Counted from the stretch's first letter, positions 9,436 through 19,052 are shown. The stretch is DNA of 64,000 nucleotides from Thermodesulfovibrionales bacterium (GCA_031082155.1 JAVHLL010000008.1:1-64000), one strand, 5' to 3'. The notes: a model not told the origin generated them from the sequence alone. Numbers and translations are program-made.

Positions 9436-10337
9436 GATATCTCTTCAGGGCATATTGCAGGATTCCCCTGTTCTTCTTCTCTCTTTTCCTTATTCTCTTT
9501 CCGTCACACTCAGCAGAGGGCTACCACCAGTATAACGAGAACGCGACGATAATCGGCAACCTGAGAATATATACGATCAAAAAGAATGAATCCCTGATTG
9601 AGATTGCAAGAAAATTCGGAATCGGTTATAACGAAATCGTCGATGCGAATCCGGGACTGGATCCGTTTGTCCCCAGCGCCGGGGAAACTGTTTCAATTCC
9701 TTCCGTATGGATTCTCCCGGAAATGTCTGATTATGAAGGCATTGTTATCAATCTTTCAGAGATGAGGCTTTATTATTTTCCGAAAAAAAATCCTTCGCTC
9801 AAGGTCTGGACTTTTCCGATCGGGATCGGCGATGAGGGAACCGATACCCCCATCGGTACCTTCAGGGTAGTGGAAAAAATAGTAGATCCCCCGTGGAATG
9901 TCCCGGCATCCATCAGCCAGGAAAGACCGGAGTTGCCGAAGATCATGCCTCCGGGCCCGGAGAATCCCCTTGGTTCCCACGCTCTTCGGCTTTCCTCGAT
10001 GAGTATCCTTATCCACGGTACAAACCGTCCATATGCTGTAGGGCGACGGGCAAGCCACGGATGCATCCGGATGTATCCTGAGGATATTCCCTCGCTCTTC
10101 AGGATAGTACCGAATAAAACCAACGTGTCTATCGTGAAACAGCCGATAAAAATCGGCCTGCTCAACCAGAAAATCTACATAGAGGTTCATAAGGACATCA
10201 GCCTGAAAGATTTCAATTATTTTGACGAGGCAGTACGGTTGTTGCGGAAAAATAATCTGTACGAGAAAATAGACAAGGGAAAAATGCTCTCTGCGTTAAG
10301 GGACAAGCGGGGGATACCTGTCGTCATCTCGCCATAG
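9432..10337 (+). CDS. LysM and L,D-transpeptidase (YkuD) domain protein
   Basis: Exported cell-wall enzyme of 301 aa. An N-terminal signal peptide (FFFSLFLILFPSHSAEG) is followed by a LysM peptidoglycan-binding domain (about residues 46-93, IYTIKKNESLIEIARKF) and a YkuD catalytic domain (about 100-240) with the HGT...ASHGCIRM active-site motif, catalytic Cys near 211. It should form 3-3 peptidoglycan crosslinks or attach lipoprotein in the periplasm. The start is TTG at 9432, overlapping the preceding small gene. An alanine-rich lipoprotein lies convergently downstream. Confidence 0.92.
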   Translation: MRYLFRAYCRIPLFFFSLFLILFPSHSAEGYHQYNENATIIGNLRIYTIKKNESLIEIARKFGIGYNEIVDANPGLDPFVPSAGETVSIPSVWILPEMSDYEGIVINLSEMRLYYFPKKNPSLKVWTFPIGIGDEGTDTPIGTFRVVEKIVDPPWNVPASISQERPELPKIMPPGPENPLGSHALRLSSMSILIHGTNRPYAVGRRASHGCIRMYPEDIPSLFRIVPNKTNVSIVKQPIKIGLLNQKIYIEVHKDISLKDFNYFDEAVRLLRKNNLYEKIDKGKMLSALRDKRGIPVVISP

Positions 10338-10342
10338 GAAAT

Positions 10343-10386
10343 AACAGAAGGGGCTAAGAACCCCTTGATTCTTAGCCCCTTCTGTT
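10343..10386. terminator. bidirectional hairpin terminator
   Basis: A perfect 18-bp stem (AACAGAAGGGGCTAAGAA and its complement) closes an 8-nt loop between the convergent LDT and lipoprotein genes. T-tracts are short on both strands, so it may act as terminator for either gene or as a 3' stabilising hairpin. Confidence 0.75.
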
Positions 10387-10397
10387 GTTCTGGTCTG

Positions 10398-10781
10398 TTA
10401 TTTCTTTTGTTGTAATTCGAACGATTTCGCGCATTTTGCCGCAGCATTCTCGGCTCTCTCTGCTGAGTCTTCAGCTCTCTTTGCGGCAGCTTCAGCCTTT
10501 TTCATAGCCATATCTGCTTTGTCACAGCATTCTTTGGCAGTTCTGATCGCGTCCTGGGCCAGAGCTTTCGCTTCGCGAGCTTCCTGTTTAGCAGCGTCGA
10601 TTTCCGGCATTTTGGCTTCGAGGGCGCTCACCCTCGATTCAACAGCTGATACCCTCGCTTCGAGCCTACTGATTCTGTCTATAAGCGGGTCTATCTGCTG
10701 CTTCACATAGTCCTTCGTTGCGCACCCAAATAAAAGGAGTAAAGAAACTAAGGAAATAACTATTAGTGTTACTTTTCTCAA
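10398..10781 (-). CDS. alanine-rich coiled-coil lipoprotein (Lpp-like)
   Basis: A 127-aa lipoprotein. The signal sequence ends in LLLFGC (Cys20 lipobox), and the mature part is a heptad-type coiled coil (ISRLEARVSAVESRVSALEA) followed by an Ala-zipper rich in AKAAAKRAEDSAERAENAA. The start is TTG behind AGGAGGT with 7-nt spacing. Lpp-like proteins trimerise in the outer membrane and can be attached to peptidoglycan by L,D-transpeptidases; the adjacent convergent LDT makes this pairing attractive, but it is inference. The C-terminus is QQKK, so a terminal Lys is available. Confidence 0.82.
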   Translation of the reverse strand: MRKVTLIVISLVSLLLLFGCATKDYVKQQIDPLIDRISRLEARVSAVESRVSALEAKMPEIDAAKQEAREAKALAQDAIRTAKECCDKADMAMKKAEAAAKRAEDSAERAENAAAKCAKSFELQQKK

Positions 10782-10940
10782 TTTTGCACCTCCTTCCTAA
10801 ATTTATTCATTGTTAAAATCCTAAAGTAAAATCTATAAAATGTCAAGCAAATAATTGATTAACCGCTGAAATTTATCTGTCAAAAAGAATTGCTTCCTGA
10901 CATTCTGAAAAATACCCTCACGCTGTGTTAGTATTTTGCT

Positions 10941-11567
10941 GTGAAACTCCGGGAAAATAACCGGCAGGCTCTCGTCTCAGCAATAAGAATATTAGAAAAA
11001 GGCGGGATCATTGCATATCCGACAGAGACATTTTATGCTCTCGGAGTTAAATTTGATCTCCCGGGCTCTTTGCAAAACCTTTACGAAATCAAGAAAAGAC
11101 CCCGTGAGAAAGCATTGCCACTGATTATCGGCGACAGAAGAATGATCGGGCTTGTTGCGGCTCCGGTCAGCAAAAAAACTCTCTCCCTTATGGACAGGTT
11201 TTGGCCGGGGCCTCTTACTCTTTTACTGACTGCAAAAGAAAATCTTTCAGAATACCTGACGGCAGGAACACATACCGTCGCAGTGAGGATTCCCGGGCGG
11301 TCTTTTGCGCTCGATCTTGCCCAGGCAGTCGACTTTCCCATAACCGCAACAAGTGCAAATATATCGGGAATGCCCCCTGCGCAGGATGCCGCGACCGTTG
11401 TTCGGTATTTCGGGGACACTATCGACCTTGTTGTTGATGGGGGAAAAACACCCGGGGGTAATCCATCGACAATTGCAGACGTTACCGGAAAAGATTTCCA
11501 GATACTAAGAGAAGGCGCAATAGAAAAAGAAGTACTCTACGGATTCGTCGGAGAATCCGGAAATTGA
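10941..11567 (+). CDS. tsaC: L-threonylcarbamoyladenylate synthase (Sua5/YrdC/YciO)
   Basis: A 208-aa enzyme for the first step of t6A37 tRNA modification, using threonine, bicarbonate and ATP. Conserved stretches include GGIIAYPTETFYALG, KKRPREKALPL, WPGPLTLLL, AVRIPG and TATSANISG. The start is GTG at 10941. It lacks the C-terminal Sua5 domain, as expected for the TsaC/YwlC short form. The last 31 bp overlap the convergent lapA-like gene. Confidence 0.92.
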   Translation: MKLRENNRQALVSAIRILEKGGIIAYPTETFYALGVKFDLPGSLQNLYEIKKRPREKALPLIIGDRRMIGLVAAPVSKKTLSLMDRFWPGPLTLLLTAKENLSEYLTAGTHTVAVRIPGRSFALDLAQAVDFPITATSANISGMPPAQDAATVVRYFGDTIDLVVDGGKTPGGNPSTIADVTGKDFQILREGAIEKEVLYGFVGESGN

Positions 11568-11788
11568 ATCTGACTTCCCGCTTCTTTCTGACCTTTTGAT
11601 TTCTTCCGTATCAGCATCGCTATGATCATTCCTGCAATCAACCCGCATATCGCCGAGAGGAACACTATGATTGCCAGTGAGGCTTCGAATCTCCAGAAAA
11701 AGAAGGTGATAGAGACAGGCACCGCATTCTGAACAGAAAATATCGCAACAAGAAAAATCAGGATGAGCAGTACAATAACCTTTGTCAT
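11537..11788 (-). CDS. LapA domain (DUF1049) inner-membrane protein
   Basis: An 83-aa protein with two transmembrane helices (about residues 3-21 and 38-62) and the typical FSVQNAVPVSITFFFWRFE linker of LapA/DUF1049 proteins, followed by a basic tail. In enterobacteria LapA helps lipopolysaccharide assembly; here only the domain is recognised. Its 3' end overlaps tsaC on the opposite strand. Confidence 0.82.
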   Translation of the reverse strand: MTKVIVLLILIFLVAIFSVQNAVPVSITFFFWRFEASLAIIVFLSAICGLIAGMIIAMLIRKKSKGQKEAGSQIQFPDSPTNP

Positions 11789-11809
11789 GCTTCCCTCCCG
11801 TTTACAGGT

Positions 11810-12169
11810 TTATCTGCCTTGTGCTTTCCGTATGCGTTTACGGGACTTCGTTTTCGCACTGACCGTGGGCTTTCCCTCCAGTTTTGCAATCTGCATCTCC
11901 AGTTTCTTTATTTTCCCTACGGTACTTTTTACCTTTTTATCCTGCATAGGATTTTTGTTTTTCGAGACCAGGGCATAAACCCTGCCACCGAGTTCGGACA
12001 TCTCTTTCTGCACTTTTGTGTTTCTGTCGAAAATTTTAAGCCTTTTCTTCCCCTCTTCGGTAAGTTCTTCTGCCTTTTCTTTTACGACAGCGACCCCCTC
12101 CCTGACAAAAACAAGTCCTTCTTTGAATCCCTTCTGAACATCTCTTTTGACTTTTTCCCAGAAATCCAT
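11810..12169 (-). CDS. hypothetical coiled-coil protein
   Basis: A 119-aa, strongly basic, predicted helical protein (MDFWEKVKRDVQKGFKEGL...). The N-terminal amphipathic segment and the KKLEMQIAKLEG heptads suggest a coiled coil; the C-terminus is a Lys/Arg-rich tail. There is no signal peptide or membrane segment. It sits just upstream of the lapA-like gene on the same strand, with a 21-bp gap, so they may be co-transcribed. No family is recognised with confidence. Confidence 0.6.
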   Translation of the reverse strand: MDFWEKVKRDVQKGFKEGLVFVREGVAVVKEKAEELTEEGKKRLKIFDRNTKVQKEMSELGGRVYALVSKNKNPMQDKKVKSTVGKIKKLEMQIAKLEGKPTVSAKTKSRKRIRKAQGR

Positions 12170-12242
12170 AATTCACCTCTTGATCAAATATACAGTTTTC
12201 CCTGCTTCGGAAGCGATAACGCTTCCTTTTCCTGTCACGGTA

Positions 12243-13466
12243 TTATCGGGAACCCCTGATCAGTTTTCCTCCTTTTGGTACGATCGCAATCCCTGAAGAG
12301 TCTATATGGCAGCGGAAGCGGTCTTTCTCGGTCTCGAATCCAATCTGTGCATTCTCTTCAATCACATTCAGTTTGTCAACGATGACCTTTTTCAGCCTGC
12401 ACCCCTTTTTCAAGACTGTCTGATCCATTATTATGCAGTCCTCAAGGTTCACATTCTCTTCGATAACCACCCCGCTCCTGATGAAAGAGTTCCGAATTTT
12501 GGCCTTATGAATAACGCAGCCTTCTCCAATAATACTGTTTCTTATATCAGCTTTCATGATCTTTGAGGCCGATCCTTCGTATCCGGATGGATGGACAGGC
12601 CAGTATCTGTTCTCCATCTCGAAAAGCGGCGATTGTCCGAGCATTTCCCTGTGCGCCTCAAAAAATGCCGGAATGGTTCCCACATCACGCCAATACCCGT
12701 TTTCCTCATAGGACATCGTTCCCGGAATCACATTTGTTGCAAAGTCGTACGCAAATACCTTGCCGGTTTTCACAAGTTCCGGGATGACATGGGCTCCGAA
12801 ATCATGCTGCTTTTTCCTTTGTGCTTTTGCGAGAGATTCAAGGAGCACTTCTTTGTTGAATATGTAATTCCCCATGGAAACGTACGCACGTGAAGGATCA
12901 TCAGGCATCGGGAGAGGCTTTTTGGGTTTTTCCTGAAAACCCGTAATGCGCTTTTCATTGTCAACCACAATGACACCGAATGAAGAAGCCTGTTCAAGCG
13001 GTACAGGACGCGCAGCGACAGTCACCGATGCATTGTTCCCGACATGGAAATCAATCATTTGACGGATATCCATCCGGTAAATATGGTCTGCCCCGAAAAT
13101 GATCACGAGTTTCGGATCATGCTGCTGGACGAGAGCGAGATTCTGAAAGACTGCATCAGCAGTCCCCTGGAACCACTCAGGTCCCATGCGCATCTGGGGA
13201 GGGACGACAGTGACAAAATGGTCCTTGATCACTGAAGAAAAGTTCCAGTTTATCCTCACATGTTCAATAAGCGACTGTGATTTATACTGCACAAGGAGAT
13301 AGATCGAATAAATATGTGAGTTGACAAGGTTGCTCAGAACGAAATCCACTATCCGGTACCTTCCTCCGAAAGGAACAGACGGTTTCGAACGGAATGCGGT
13401 CAGGGGGAAAAGCCGTTCACCCTTGCCACCGGCGAGCACTAAGGCAAGAACCTTTGGGTGAGCCAT
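12243..13466 (-). CDS. glgC: glucose-1-phosphate adenylyltransferase
   Basis: ADP-glucose pyrophosphorylase, the committed step of glycogen synthesis. The N-terminal nucleotide-binding signature LVLAGGKGERLFPLTAFRSK and RYRIVDFVLSN are intact; the C-terminal beta-helix (about 290-400) is present with hexapeptide-like repeats. The length of 407 aa is normal. The ATG at 13466 follows GGAGGT. malQ is next upstream on the same strand, making a small glycogen/alpha-glucan unit. Confidence 0.95.
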   Translation of the reverse strand: MAHPKVLALVLAGGKGERLFPLTAFRSKPSVPFGGRYRIVDFVLSNLVNSHIYSIYLLVQYKSQSLIEHVRINWNFSSVIKDHFVTVVPPQMRMGPEWFQGTADAVFQNLALVQQHDPKLVIIFGADHIYRMDIRQMIDFHVGNNASVTVAARPVPLEQASSFGVIVVDNEKRITGFQEKPKKPLPMPDDPSRAYVSMGNYIFNKEVLLESLAKAQRKKQHDFGAHVIPELVKTGKVFAYDFATNVIPGTMSYEENGYWRDVGTIPAFFEAHREMLGQSPLFEMENRYWPVHPSGYEGSASKIMKADIRNSIIGEGCVIHKAKIRNSFIRSGVVIEENVNLEDCIIMDQTVLKKGCRLKKVIVDKLNVIEENAQIGFETEKDRFRCHIDSSGIAIVPKGGKLIRGSR

Positions 13467-13540
13467 GATACCTCCGGGAAACAGAGTTTATCCATTTTAA
13501 CCAATATGCCGGAAAAAAAATAGAGCCTTATCCGGGACTG

Positions 13541-15832
13541 CTACAGTGAATCTTCCGGCAAGGGAAATTTGTCCCTGAGCACTGCGGCGAGACCAGGAAA
13601 CCGTCTGTCCTTCATCGCATCTTCAAGAAGGACGGGGATTTTCTGAACCCAGTTCGGATGTTCATCAACAGTTCCCGGAAGGTTCTGCTGGTCCAGAGTG
13701 CCGAGAATATCATCGAAATTCACAACCACCATCCTGCAAGGGGTCAGGGAAAGATATTGATAGACAGCACTGCAGAGTTCGTCAGTCATCCCGCTTTGAA
13801 GGGGATAATTTTTTCGTAATACCCCTTTGGCTTTCAGTGCGGAGATCAGGAGCCGTTTATCCCTTTCCCGTTCTTCCCTCTTTTTGTTGAACAGAGTTTC
13901 GTCCGGATATTTTCCCACCCTTTTCGAAACCTCCATATCCCTTCCCTGCCAGTATCCTGAAAGGGTCGGAAGGTCATGGGTTGTTACCGCACATAAAGCC
14001 GCTGAAGAATATTTGTCCGGATCTGAAAACGAAGGGTCAGGATAATCCCGCTCGAAATAGAGAAGCCGGTAGGAGAGCATCTTGAACCTCCTGAGCGTCT
14101 CCCTCACATTATCCCCGACCGTACCGAGGTCTTCAGCAATCACCACGGTTTTATTTCTCACGCTTTCCAGCGCGATAATTCTGATCAGGTCTTCAAAGGG
14201 ATAGTTCACATATGCACCGTCCTTCGGGTACTTACCCCGTGGAATCCAGAACAACCGGAACATACCGAGGGCATGGTCTATCCTCAAGGCGCCGCCCCGT
14301 TTCATGTTCTTTCTCATTGTCTGGACGAACAACTCGTATCCGGTTTCTCTCTCCGCTTCAGGGATCAGGGGGGGGAACCCCCATTTCTGTCCATCAGGGC
14401 TGAAATCGTCGGGAGGCGCGCCTACTTCTGCTTCATAGGCAAATGCGCTCTGGTTGCTCCACGCATCGCTACCTCCGCCTAGAGAGCCGATTGCAAGGTC
14501 CTGATAAAGACCAAGGAGCATCCCCTTCTTTTTTACCTCTTGCTCGATAGATTCCAGCTGTTGATCAATAAGCCATTGCATATACTGATAGAAGAGCACA
14601 TCTTTCTCATGGCTCATTGCAAATTTTCTAACTTCGCTGCCTGAACGATCATGATACTCTTCAGGCCATTCCTGCCATGAATACGTCCCTTTTTTCTTCA
14701 TATGCTCATGAATGACCATGAAAAGCGCGAAGGATTCCAGAGGATGGCCTTCAAGAGACAGGTATTCCCTGAATTTTCTGCACCGGGGCGTATCCTCGTT
14801 GTAATGGTTTTTGTAAAAGACCTCAAAGCAGTTCCTGAGAACCGTCTCTTTCAGATGCGCAATCTCCTCATACCCGACGAACTGTGTCTGCCTGAGTTCC
14901 TGTATCGTACTTCCGATGTCCGGGGCTGATATGACACTTTTCAGCTCTTGCGATTCCGCGTACTCAGGCACTGCCTCGATATCCAGGTAGAGATAATTTT
15001 TGTATAACCTGGTGATTGGCGAATAGGGGCTGATGCCAAACGGAAGCGTGTTCGGAATGGCATGGAGAGGGTTAATCCCCACAAATCCACCCTGCAATCC
15101 TGCAATCCATGCAACGAGTTTTTTCAGATCAGTGAAATCACCGATCCCCCAATTGCGCAGTGACCGGACAGCATAAAGGCTTACGAAGAGGCCCCATGAT
15201 TTCCGTGCCGAGAATTCTTCGGGCAGATAGCAGGCATCGGGGGCAATAATAATTCTTGCAGTCTTCTCTCTCTCATTGGTCTCTGTCGGAAAGACTTTCT
15301 CGGGATGCAGACATCGGACAGTCATGCGATAGTAGCCTGTTTCACGGTTTCCTGTATCTGCAAGAGAAACCTTGAGAAATCGTTTTCCGTCAAACCACTG
15401 CTCTTCTGATATCGGGAGGCGATCCCCTGAGATTGTCTGCATGTCGTTCCTGTGCGGGAGTTCCGTCGCTCCCTCATCTCCGCCAGTACGGGAAGGTATA
15501 TTCTCTTCATTCTCAATAAACCATGAAATCAGGATATTTTTTTCTTCTCCCTCTTTGGCCTGAATATATACAGGGACTGAAATTGGCTGATCGTTGACAG
15601 ACCGCACATGGACGGGATCGAGGAATTCTCCCCAAGTCCCCCATTTTCTCTGCTGAATCTCCCGAACAACGTCTGCGGAGGAATCAATCCTGCACTTCAT
15701 TGCCCTGAGAATGCCTTCCATGGTTTCCGGTGACGTCTCATGCCTGTTGCCGAAAATATCCCAGTATTCGGGGATAATTCCGCAAAGGCCGGAAAGCTCA
15801 CGGATCAGCTCTCCATAAGGTTGCTCAGTCAT
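13541..15832 (-). CDS. malQ: 4-alpha-glucanotransferase (amylomaltase, GH77)
   Basis: Transfers alpha-1,4-glucan segments between maltodextrins. GH77 motifs are seen: YQDLAIGSLGGGSDAW, APPDDFSPDGQKWGFPP, LRIDHALGMFRLFW and VIAEDLGTVGD (acid/base Glu). The protein is long (about 760-780 aa) because of an N-terminal domain like that of enterobacterial MalQ. The track starts at a TTG (15889) that lacks a good SD; ATG at 15832 (MTEQPYGELIRELSG) is closer to the usual N-terminus, so I chose it. It is divergent from the B12 uptake genes. Confidence 0.94.
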   Translation of the reverse strand: MTEQPYGELIRELSGLCGIIPEYWDIFGNRHETSPETMEGILRAMKCRIDSSADVVREIQQRKWGTWGEFLDPVHVRSVNDQPISVPVYIQAKEGEEKNILISWFIENEENIPSRTGGDEGATELPHRNDMQTISGDRLPISEEQWFDGKRFLKVSLADTGNRETGYYRMTVRCLHPEKVFPTETNEREKTARIIIAPDACYLPEEFSARKSWGLFVSLYAVRSLRNWGIGDFTDLKKLVAWIAGLQGGFVGINPLHAIPNTLPFGISPYSPITRLYKNYLYLDIEAVPEYAESQELKSVISAPDIGSTIQELRQTQFVGYEEIAHLKETVLRNCFEVFYKNHYNEDTPRCRKFREYLSLEGHPLESFALFMVIHEHMKKKGTYSWQEWPEEYHDRSGSEVRKFAMSHEKDVLFYQYMQWLIDQQLESIEQEVKKKGMLLGLYQDLAIGSLGGGSDAWSNQSAFAYEAEVGAPPDDFSPDGQKWGFPPLIPEAERETGYELFVQTMRKNMKRGGALRIDHALGMFRLFWIPRGKYPKDGAYVNYPFEDLIRIIALESVRNKTVVIAEDLGTVGDNVRETLRRFKMLSYRLLYFERDYPDPSFSDPDKYSSAALCAVTTHDLPTLSGYWQGRDMEVSKRVGKYPDETLFNKKREERERDKRLLISALKAKGVLRKNYPLQSGMTDELCSAVYQYLSLTPCRMVVVNFDDILGTLDQQNLPGTVDEHPNWVQKIPVLLEDAMKDRRFPGLAAVLRDKFPLPEDSL

Positions 15833-15943
15833 AGTATCTATTATACCCCATGCGTTTTCCCTGAGGCGTCCATAGAGAAGGTTTTTCAATTCGCCTGTTT
15901 TTCATTGCATGCAACGTATAAGGAAAGTCTGGTACAATGCAGA

Positions 15944-16810
15944 ATGCACAGTTCAGGGAGTTCGTCCGTTTTTTTCAGAATGATATCGTTCCTTCTCTTT
16001 TCCGTATTTTTAACCACCCTCTCTCTTTGCTCGCCGTCTCCCCTGTTGGCCGCGCCTCCTGAACGCATCATATCCCTTGCCCCGAATGTCACAGAAATTT
16101 TATTCGCCATCGGTCTTGGCGACAGACTCACGGGCGTCACTCAGTTCTGCGACTATCCTGAGGAGGCAAAGAAAAAACCGAAAGTCGGCGGCATGTCCAA
16201 TCCCTCTCTCGAGGCAGTCATCTCCCTAAAGCCGGACATCGTGATTCTTACTACCGACGGGAATCCGAAAGAGTTTGAGGAGAGACTCCGTTCCCTGAAG
16301 ATCAGGACTTCCATATTCAGGGCAAGGAGACTTCAGGAACTCCCCGCAGGGATCAGGGAACTTGGCGCCGAGCTTCGCGTTCAGGACAAAGCAGATGCGC
16401 TCGCGAAAAAAATAGAGGATGCGCTTACCCGCGTGTCATTTCACCAAAAACGATTTCCGGACAGAAAAAAAATCCTTTTTGTCATCTGGCCTGAACCGTT
16501 AATCATTGCGGGACGCGGGACAGTAATCGACGATGTCATAGCACTCTTTGGTCAGGAAAACGTAGCCGCGCAGGCAAAAACATCGTATCCAAAATATTCT
16601 GTGGAAGAAGTTCTCCGTCAGTCGCCTGATATTATCTTCATCGGCAAAGGACATACTGAAATCAGGGAAATGTCGGAGGGGTTTCTCAATAAAATTTCGC
16701 TGGCGCCTGCGGTAAAGAAGGGAAAAGTTTTCTTCCTGAGTGACAACCTCTACCGCATGGGGCCGAGGATCCTTATGGGGATAGAAGAGATGGCTGCATG
16801 CCTTCAGTGA
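15944..16810 (+). CDS. btuF: periplasmic cobalamin-binding protein of ABC transporter
   Basis: Substrate-binding protein with the BtuF/TroA-like fold. A signal sequence (MISFLLFSVFLTTLSLC...LLAAPP) precedes ERIISLAPNVTEILFAIG and GVTQFCDYPEEAKKKPKVGG, which are characteristic of vitamin B12-binding BtuF proteins. The track ORF begins at 15740, inside malQ; ATG at 15944 leaves a normal signal peptide. Cleavage may follow LLA, or Cys in TLSLC may be a lipobox. It overlaps btuC by 13 bp. No cobalamin riboswitch fits in the short upstream gap. Confidence 0.9.
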   Translation: MHSSGSSSVFFRMISFLLFSVFLTTLSLCSPSPLLAAPPERIISLAPNVTEILFAIGLGDRLTGVTQFCDYPEEAKKKPKVGGMSNPSLEAVISLKPDIVILTTDGNPKEFEERLRSLKIRTSIFRARRLQELPAGIRELGAELRVQDKADALAKKIEDALTRVSFHQKRFPDRKKILFVIWPEPLIIAGRGTVIDDVIALFGQENVAAQAKTSYPKYSVEEVLRQSPDIIFIGKGHTEIREMSEGFLNKISLAPAVKKGKVFFLSDNLYRMGPRILMGIEEMAACLQ

Positions 16811-17763
16811 AAATTACCCTGCTCATTGTTGTTTCTCTCGGCATCTTTTTTGTTTCTCTTTTCCTCGGGCCGACGCTCATCAGTCCGTTCAGTCCCGACC
16901 CGATCGAAAAAGAGATCCTGTTCTCGATAAGGATGCCCCGCGTGATAATCGCATTCCTCATAGGGATCGCTCTCGGCACGTCAGGCGCCGTCCTTCAGGG
17001 TATCCTGAGAAACCCCCTTGCAGACCCTTATGTTCTTGGCATATCAAGCGGGGCTGCATTCACTGCGGCGTTAAGTCTTCTCTCGGGTTTTTACATCCTC
17101 GGGAAATTTACGCTTCCCCTTTCCGCATTTGCCGGAGCATGCACTGCAAGTATCATGGTCGGGATATTCGGATGGAAAAGAGGCAATCTTCTTCCGGAAA
17201 GGCTGCTCCTCGCAGGGATCGGCCTGGGATTTCTCTTCTACTCCGCTATGATGCTTCTTGTAAGCATTTCGACCAGCGAAGGGATGCGGAGGACTGTGCT
17301 CTGGATCTTCGGCGACCTCTCGATGGCTGACTGGTCAGTAATCCCCTACGGGCTAGTATTCATCGCATCGGGTCTCGGCATTTCGCTTCTGAGGGCAAAG
17401 GCACTGAATGCGCTCATACTGGGAGATGAAATGGCGCACAGTCTCGGCTTTTCAGTACAGAAGGAGAGACTGCTGCTCTTTATCTCCGTCGCACTCATGA
17501 CCGGCGCTTCTGTATCGCTCGGCGGCACCATAGGTTTCATCGGACTCATCATTCCCCATATGGTAAGGTTCTTTGTAGGAGCAAACAGCAGGTATGTCAT
17601 CCCAGTCTCTGCACTTTGTGGCGGAGGCTTTCTCTCCATTTCAGACCTCATCGGGAAAACGCTCCTTTCCCCTATGGAAATCCCGGCAGGTATTATCACT
17701 GCACTCATAGGATCACCGTATTTTCTCTATCTTCTGAGGAGGCGCGATGTCTTCCAGGGCTGA
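16798..17763 (+). CDS. btuC: ABC transporter permease, FecCD/BtuC family
   Basis: A 321-aa multi-spanning permease with about nine to ten hydrophobic helices. FecCD family stretches are clear: RMPRVIIAFLIGIALGTSGAVLQGILRNPLADPYVLGIS and GFIGLIIPHMVRFFVG. It pairs with BtuF and BtuD and overlaps both, so it is translationally coupled in a B12 uptake operon. A siderophore role cannot be ruled out from the permease alone; the BtuF-type binding protein argues for cobamide. Confidence 0.92.
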   Translation: MPSVKITLLIVVSLGIFFVSLFLGPTLISPFSPDPIEKEILFSIRMPRVIIAFLIGIALGTSGAVLQGILRNPLADPYVLGISSGAAFTAALSLLSGFYILGKFTLPLSAFAGACTASIMVGIFGWKRGNLLPERLLLAGIGLGFLFYSAMMLLVSISTSEGMRRTVLWIFGDLSMADWSVIPYGLVFIASGLGISLLRAKALNALILGDEMAHSLGFSVQKERLLLFISVALMTGASVSLGGTIGFIGLIIPHMVRFFVGANSRYVIPVSALCGGGFLSISDLIGKTLLSPMEIPAGIITALIGSPYFLYLLRRRDVFQG

Positions 17764-18541
17764 CCTTCCCATACTTGAACTCTCGGAAGTGGGCTTCGGA
17801 TATGACAGGAATGCATCTTTCATTTCCAGCCTTTCTTGCTCAATACTTAATGGCCAGTTCATTGGACTTCTCGGCGCAAACGGGTCCGGCAAGTCCACCA
17901 TCCTGAAGCTCGCGAGCGGCATCCTGAAACCATCAACCGGTCAGGTCACTCTCTGGGGAAAATCACTGCATCAATACAGGCAAAAAGACCGGGCAAAGCT
18001 CATCTCGTATCTCCCCCAGTTTCTTGATATGCATATACCGTTTACAGTCAGGGAACTTGTCTCTATGGGCCTTTATCCCTATGATATCCTCCCGGATATG
18101 ACCGCGGAAGAAGCGATGGAACTCGTAGGCCTGAGGAGGAAAGCCGACATCCCTATCGCACAGCTCAGCGGAGGGGAGAGGAGACGGGCGTTTATTGCGA
18201 TGACGCTTCTTCAGGGTTCAGGACTTGTCCTCCTCGATGAACCATTGGTAAACCTCGATATAAAATTTCAGCTTGAAATTTACAGACTCTTAAAGGAGCT
18301 GCAGAAGCAGAAGAATATTTCGATCCTGATGGCGCTCCATGACATGAATTTTGCGATGCAATTCGAGGCAGTAATGCTCATCAAACAAGGATCAATCCTC
18401 GGCGCCGGAACCCCTGAAGAGGTCCTCACGAAAGATACGATCAGGGATGCATTCGATGTCGACGTTACCGTCAGGAAACAGGATTCCGGTGAGATGATTA
18501 TCAGCTATACAAGAAACACCGGTGAGCGTCTGCAGGATTAA
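17747..18541 (+). CDS. btuD: ABC transporter ATP-binding protein, BtuD/FecE family
   Basis: A 264-aa ATPase energising the BtuC permease. Walker A GANGSGKST, Q-loop YLPQ, signature LSGGERRR and Walker B LVLLDEP are intact, with the H-loop in LMALHDMNFA. The gene overlaps btuC by 17 bp at the 5' end and the convergent 18538 gene by 4 bp at the 3' end. Confidence 0.93.
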   Translation: MSSRADLPILELSEVGFGYDRNASFISSLSCSILNGQFIGLLGANGSGKSTILKLASGILKPSTGQVTLWGKSLHQYRQKDRAKLISYLPQFLDMHIPFTVRELVSMGLYPYDILPDMTAEEAMELVGLRRKADIPIAQLSGGERRRAFIAMTLLQGSGLVLLDEPLVNLDIKFQLEIYRLLKELQKQKNISILMALHDMNFAMQFEAVMLIKQGSILGAGTPEEVLTKDTIRDAFDVDVTVRKQDSGEMIISYTRNTGERLQD

Positions 18542-18948
18542 AAACAGGTAACATCTTCGACAGAGGTCGAGACGACAAACACCTTATGGTTGTTGCTCCT
18601 GCTGTCTACAGGCTTGAGGGAGAACCCGCCTTTTTTCGTTTCGAGAAAAAATCCTTTTTCCCATGGTACATTTCCTTCGAGATATCCGACCAGAGTTTCC
18701 CCGTCCTTGAACCGGACAAGGACCCTTTTCCCTGATGCGGTACCGGCAAAGGATTTTGATTCTTTATGAATTTTATTTCCCTCAAACGTTTTGACAAAAA
18801 ATACCGCCTTCAGTTCATTCAGGGGTATTGTATGCGTTTGAGATGATTGATCGAGGAGAATAATACGGTTGTCCTGCGGAGAAAAATCTTCCATATGTCC
18901 TTTCATTATTCTCCGGTCCAGGAAATTAAGGACAACTTTCTGTTTCTC
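18538..18948 (-). CDS. conserved hypothetical protein with two internal repeats
   Basis: About 136 aa starting MEKQKVVLNFLDRR (ATG at 18948, inside the track ORF). Two similar beta-rich units are visible: VVLNFLDRRIMKGHMEDFSP and RVLVRFKDGETLVGYLEGN, each a short strand-turn-strand pattern ending in hydrophobic residues. This suggests a duplicated small barrel of the kind found in PilZ-adjacent domains, but I do not recognise a function. There is no signal peptide. It is convergent with btuD. Confidence 0.6.
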   Translation of the reverse strand, partial: EKQKVVLNFLDRRIMKGHMEDFSPQDNRIILLDQSSQTHTIPLNELKAVFFVKTFEGNKIHKESKSFAGTASGKRVLVRFKDGETLVGYLEGNVPWEKGFFLETKKGGFSLKPVDSRSNNHKVFVVSTSVEDVTCF

Positions 18949-19052
18949 CATTATGGATAGAATTGTAGCACAAATAAGGATTCCCAGGGAAGTTGACGAG
19001 GAGATCAAATCAAAAAATACTGAGATGCTGAAAGACCACGGGTCGTTCCGGG

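Noticed and set aside
15832-15944. possible cobalamin riboswitch upstream of btuF
   Set aside because: The gap between the malQ and btuF starts is only about 110 bp, too short for a B12 riboswitch, and no B12-box was seen.
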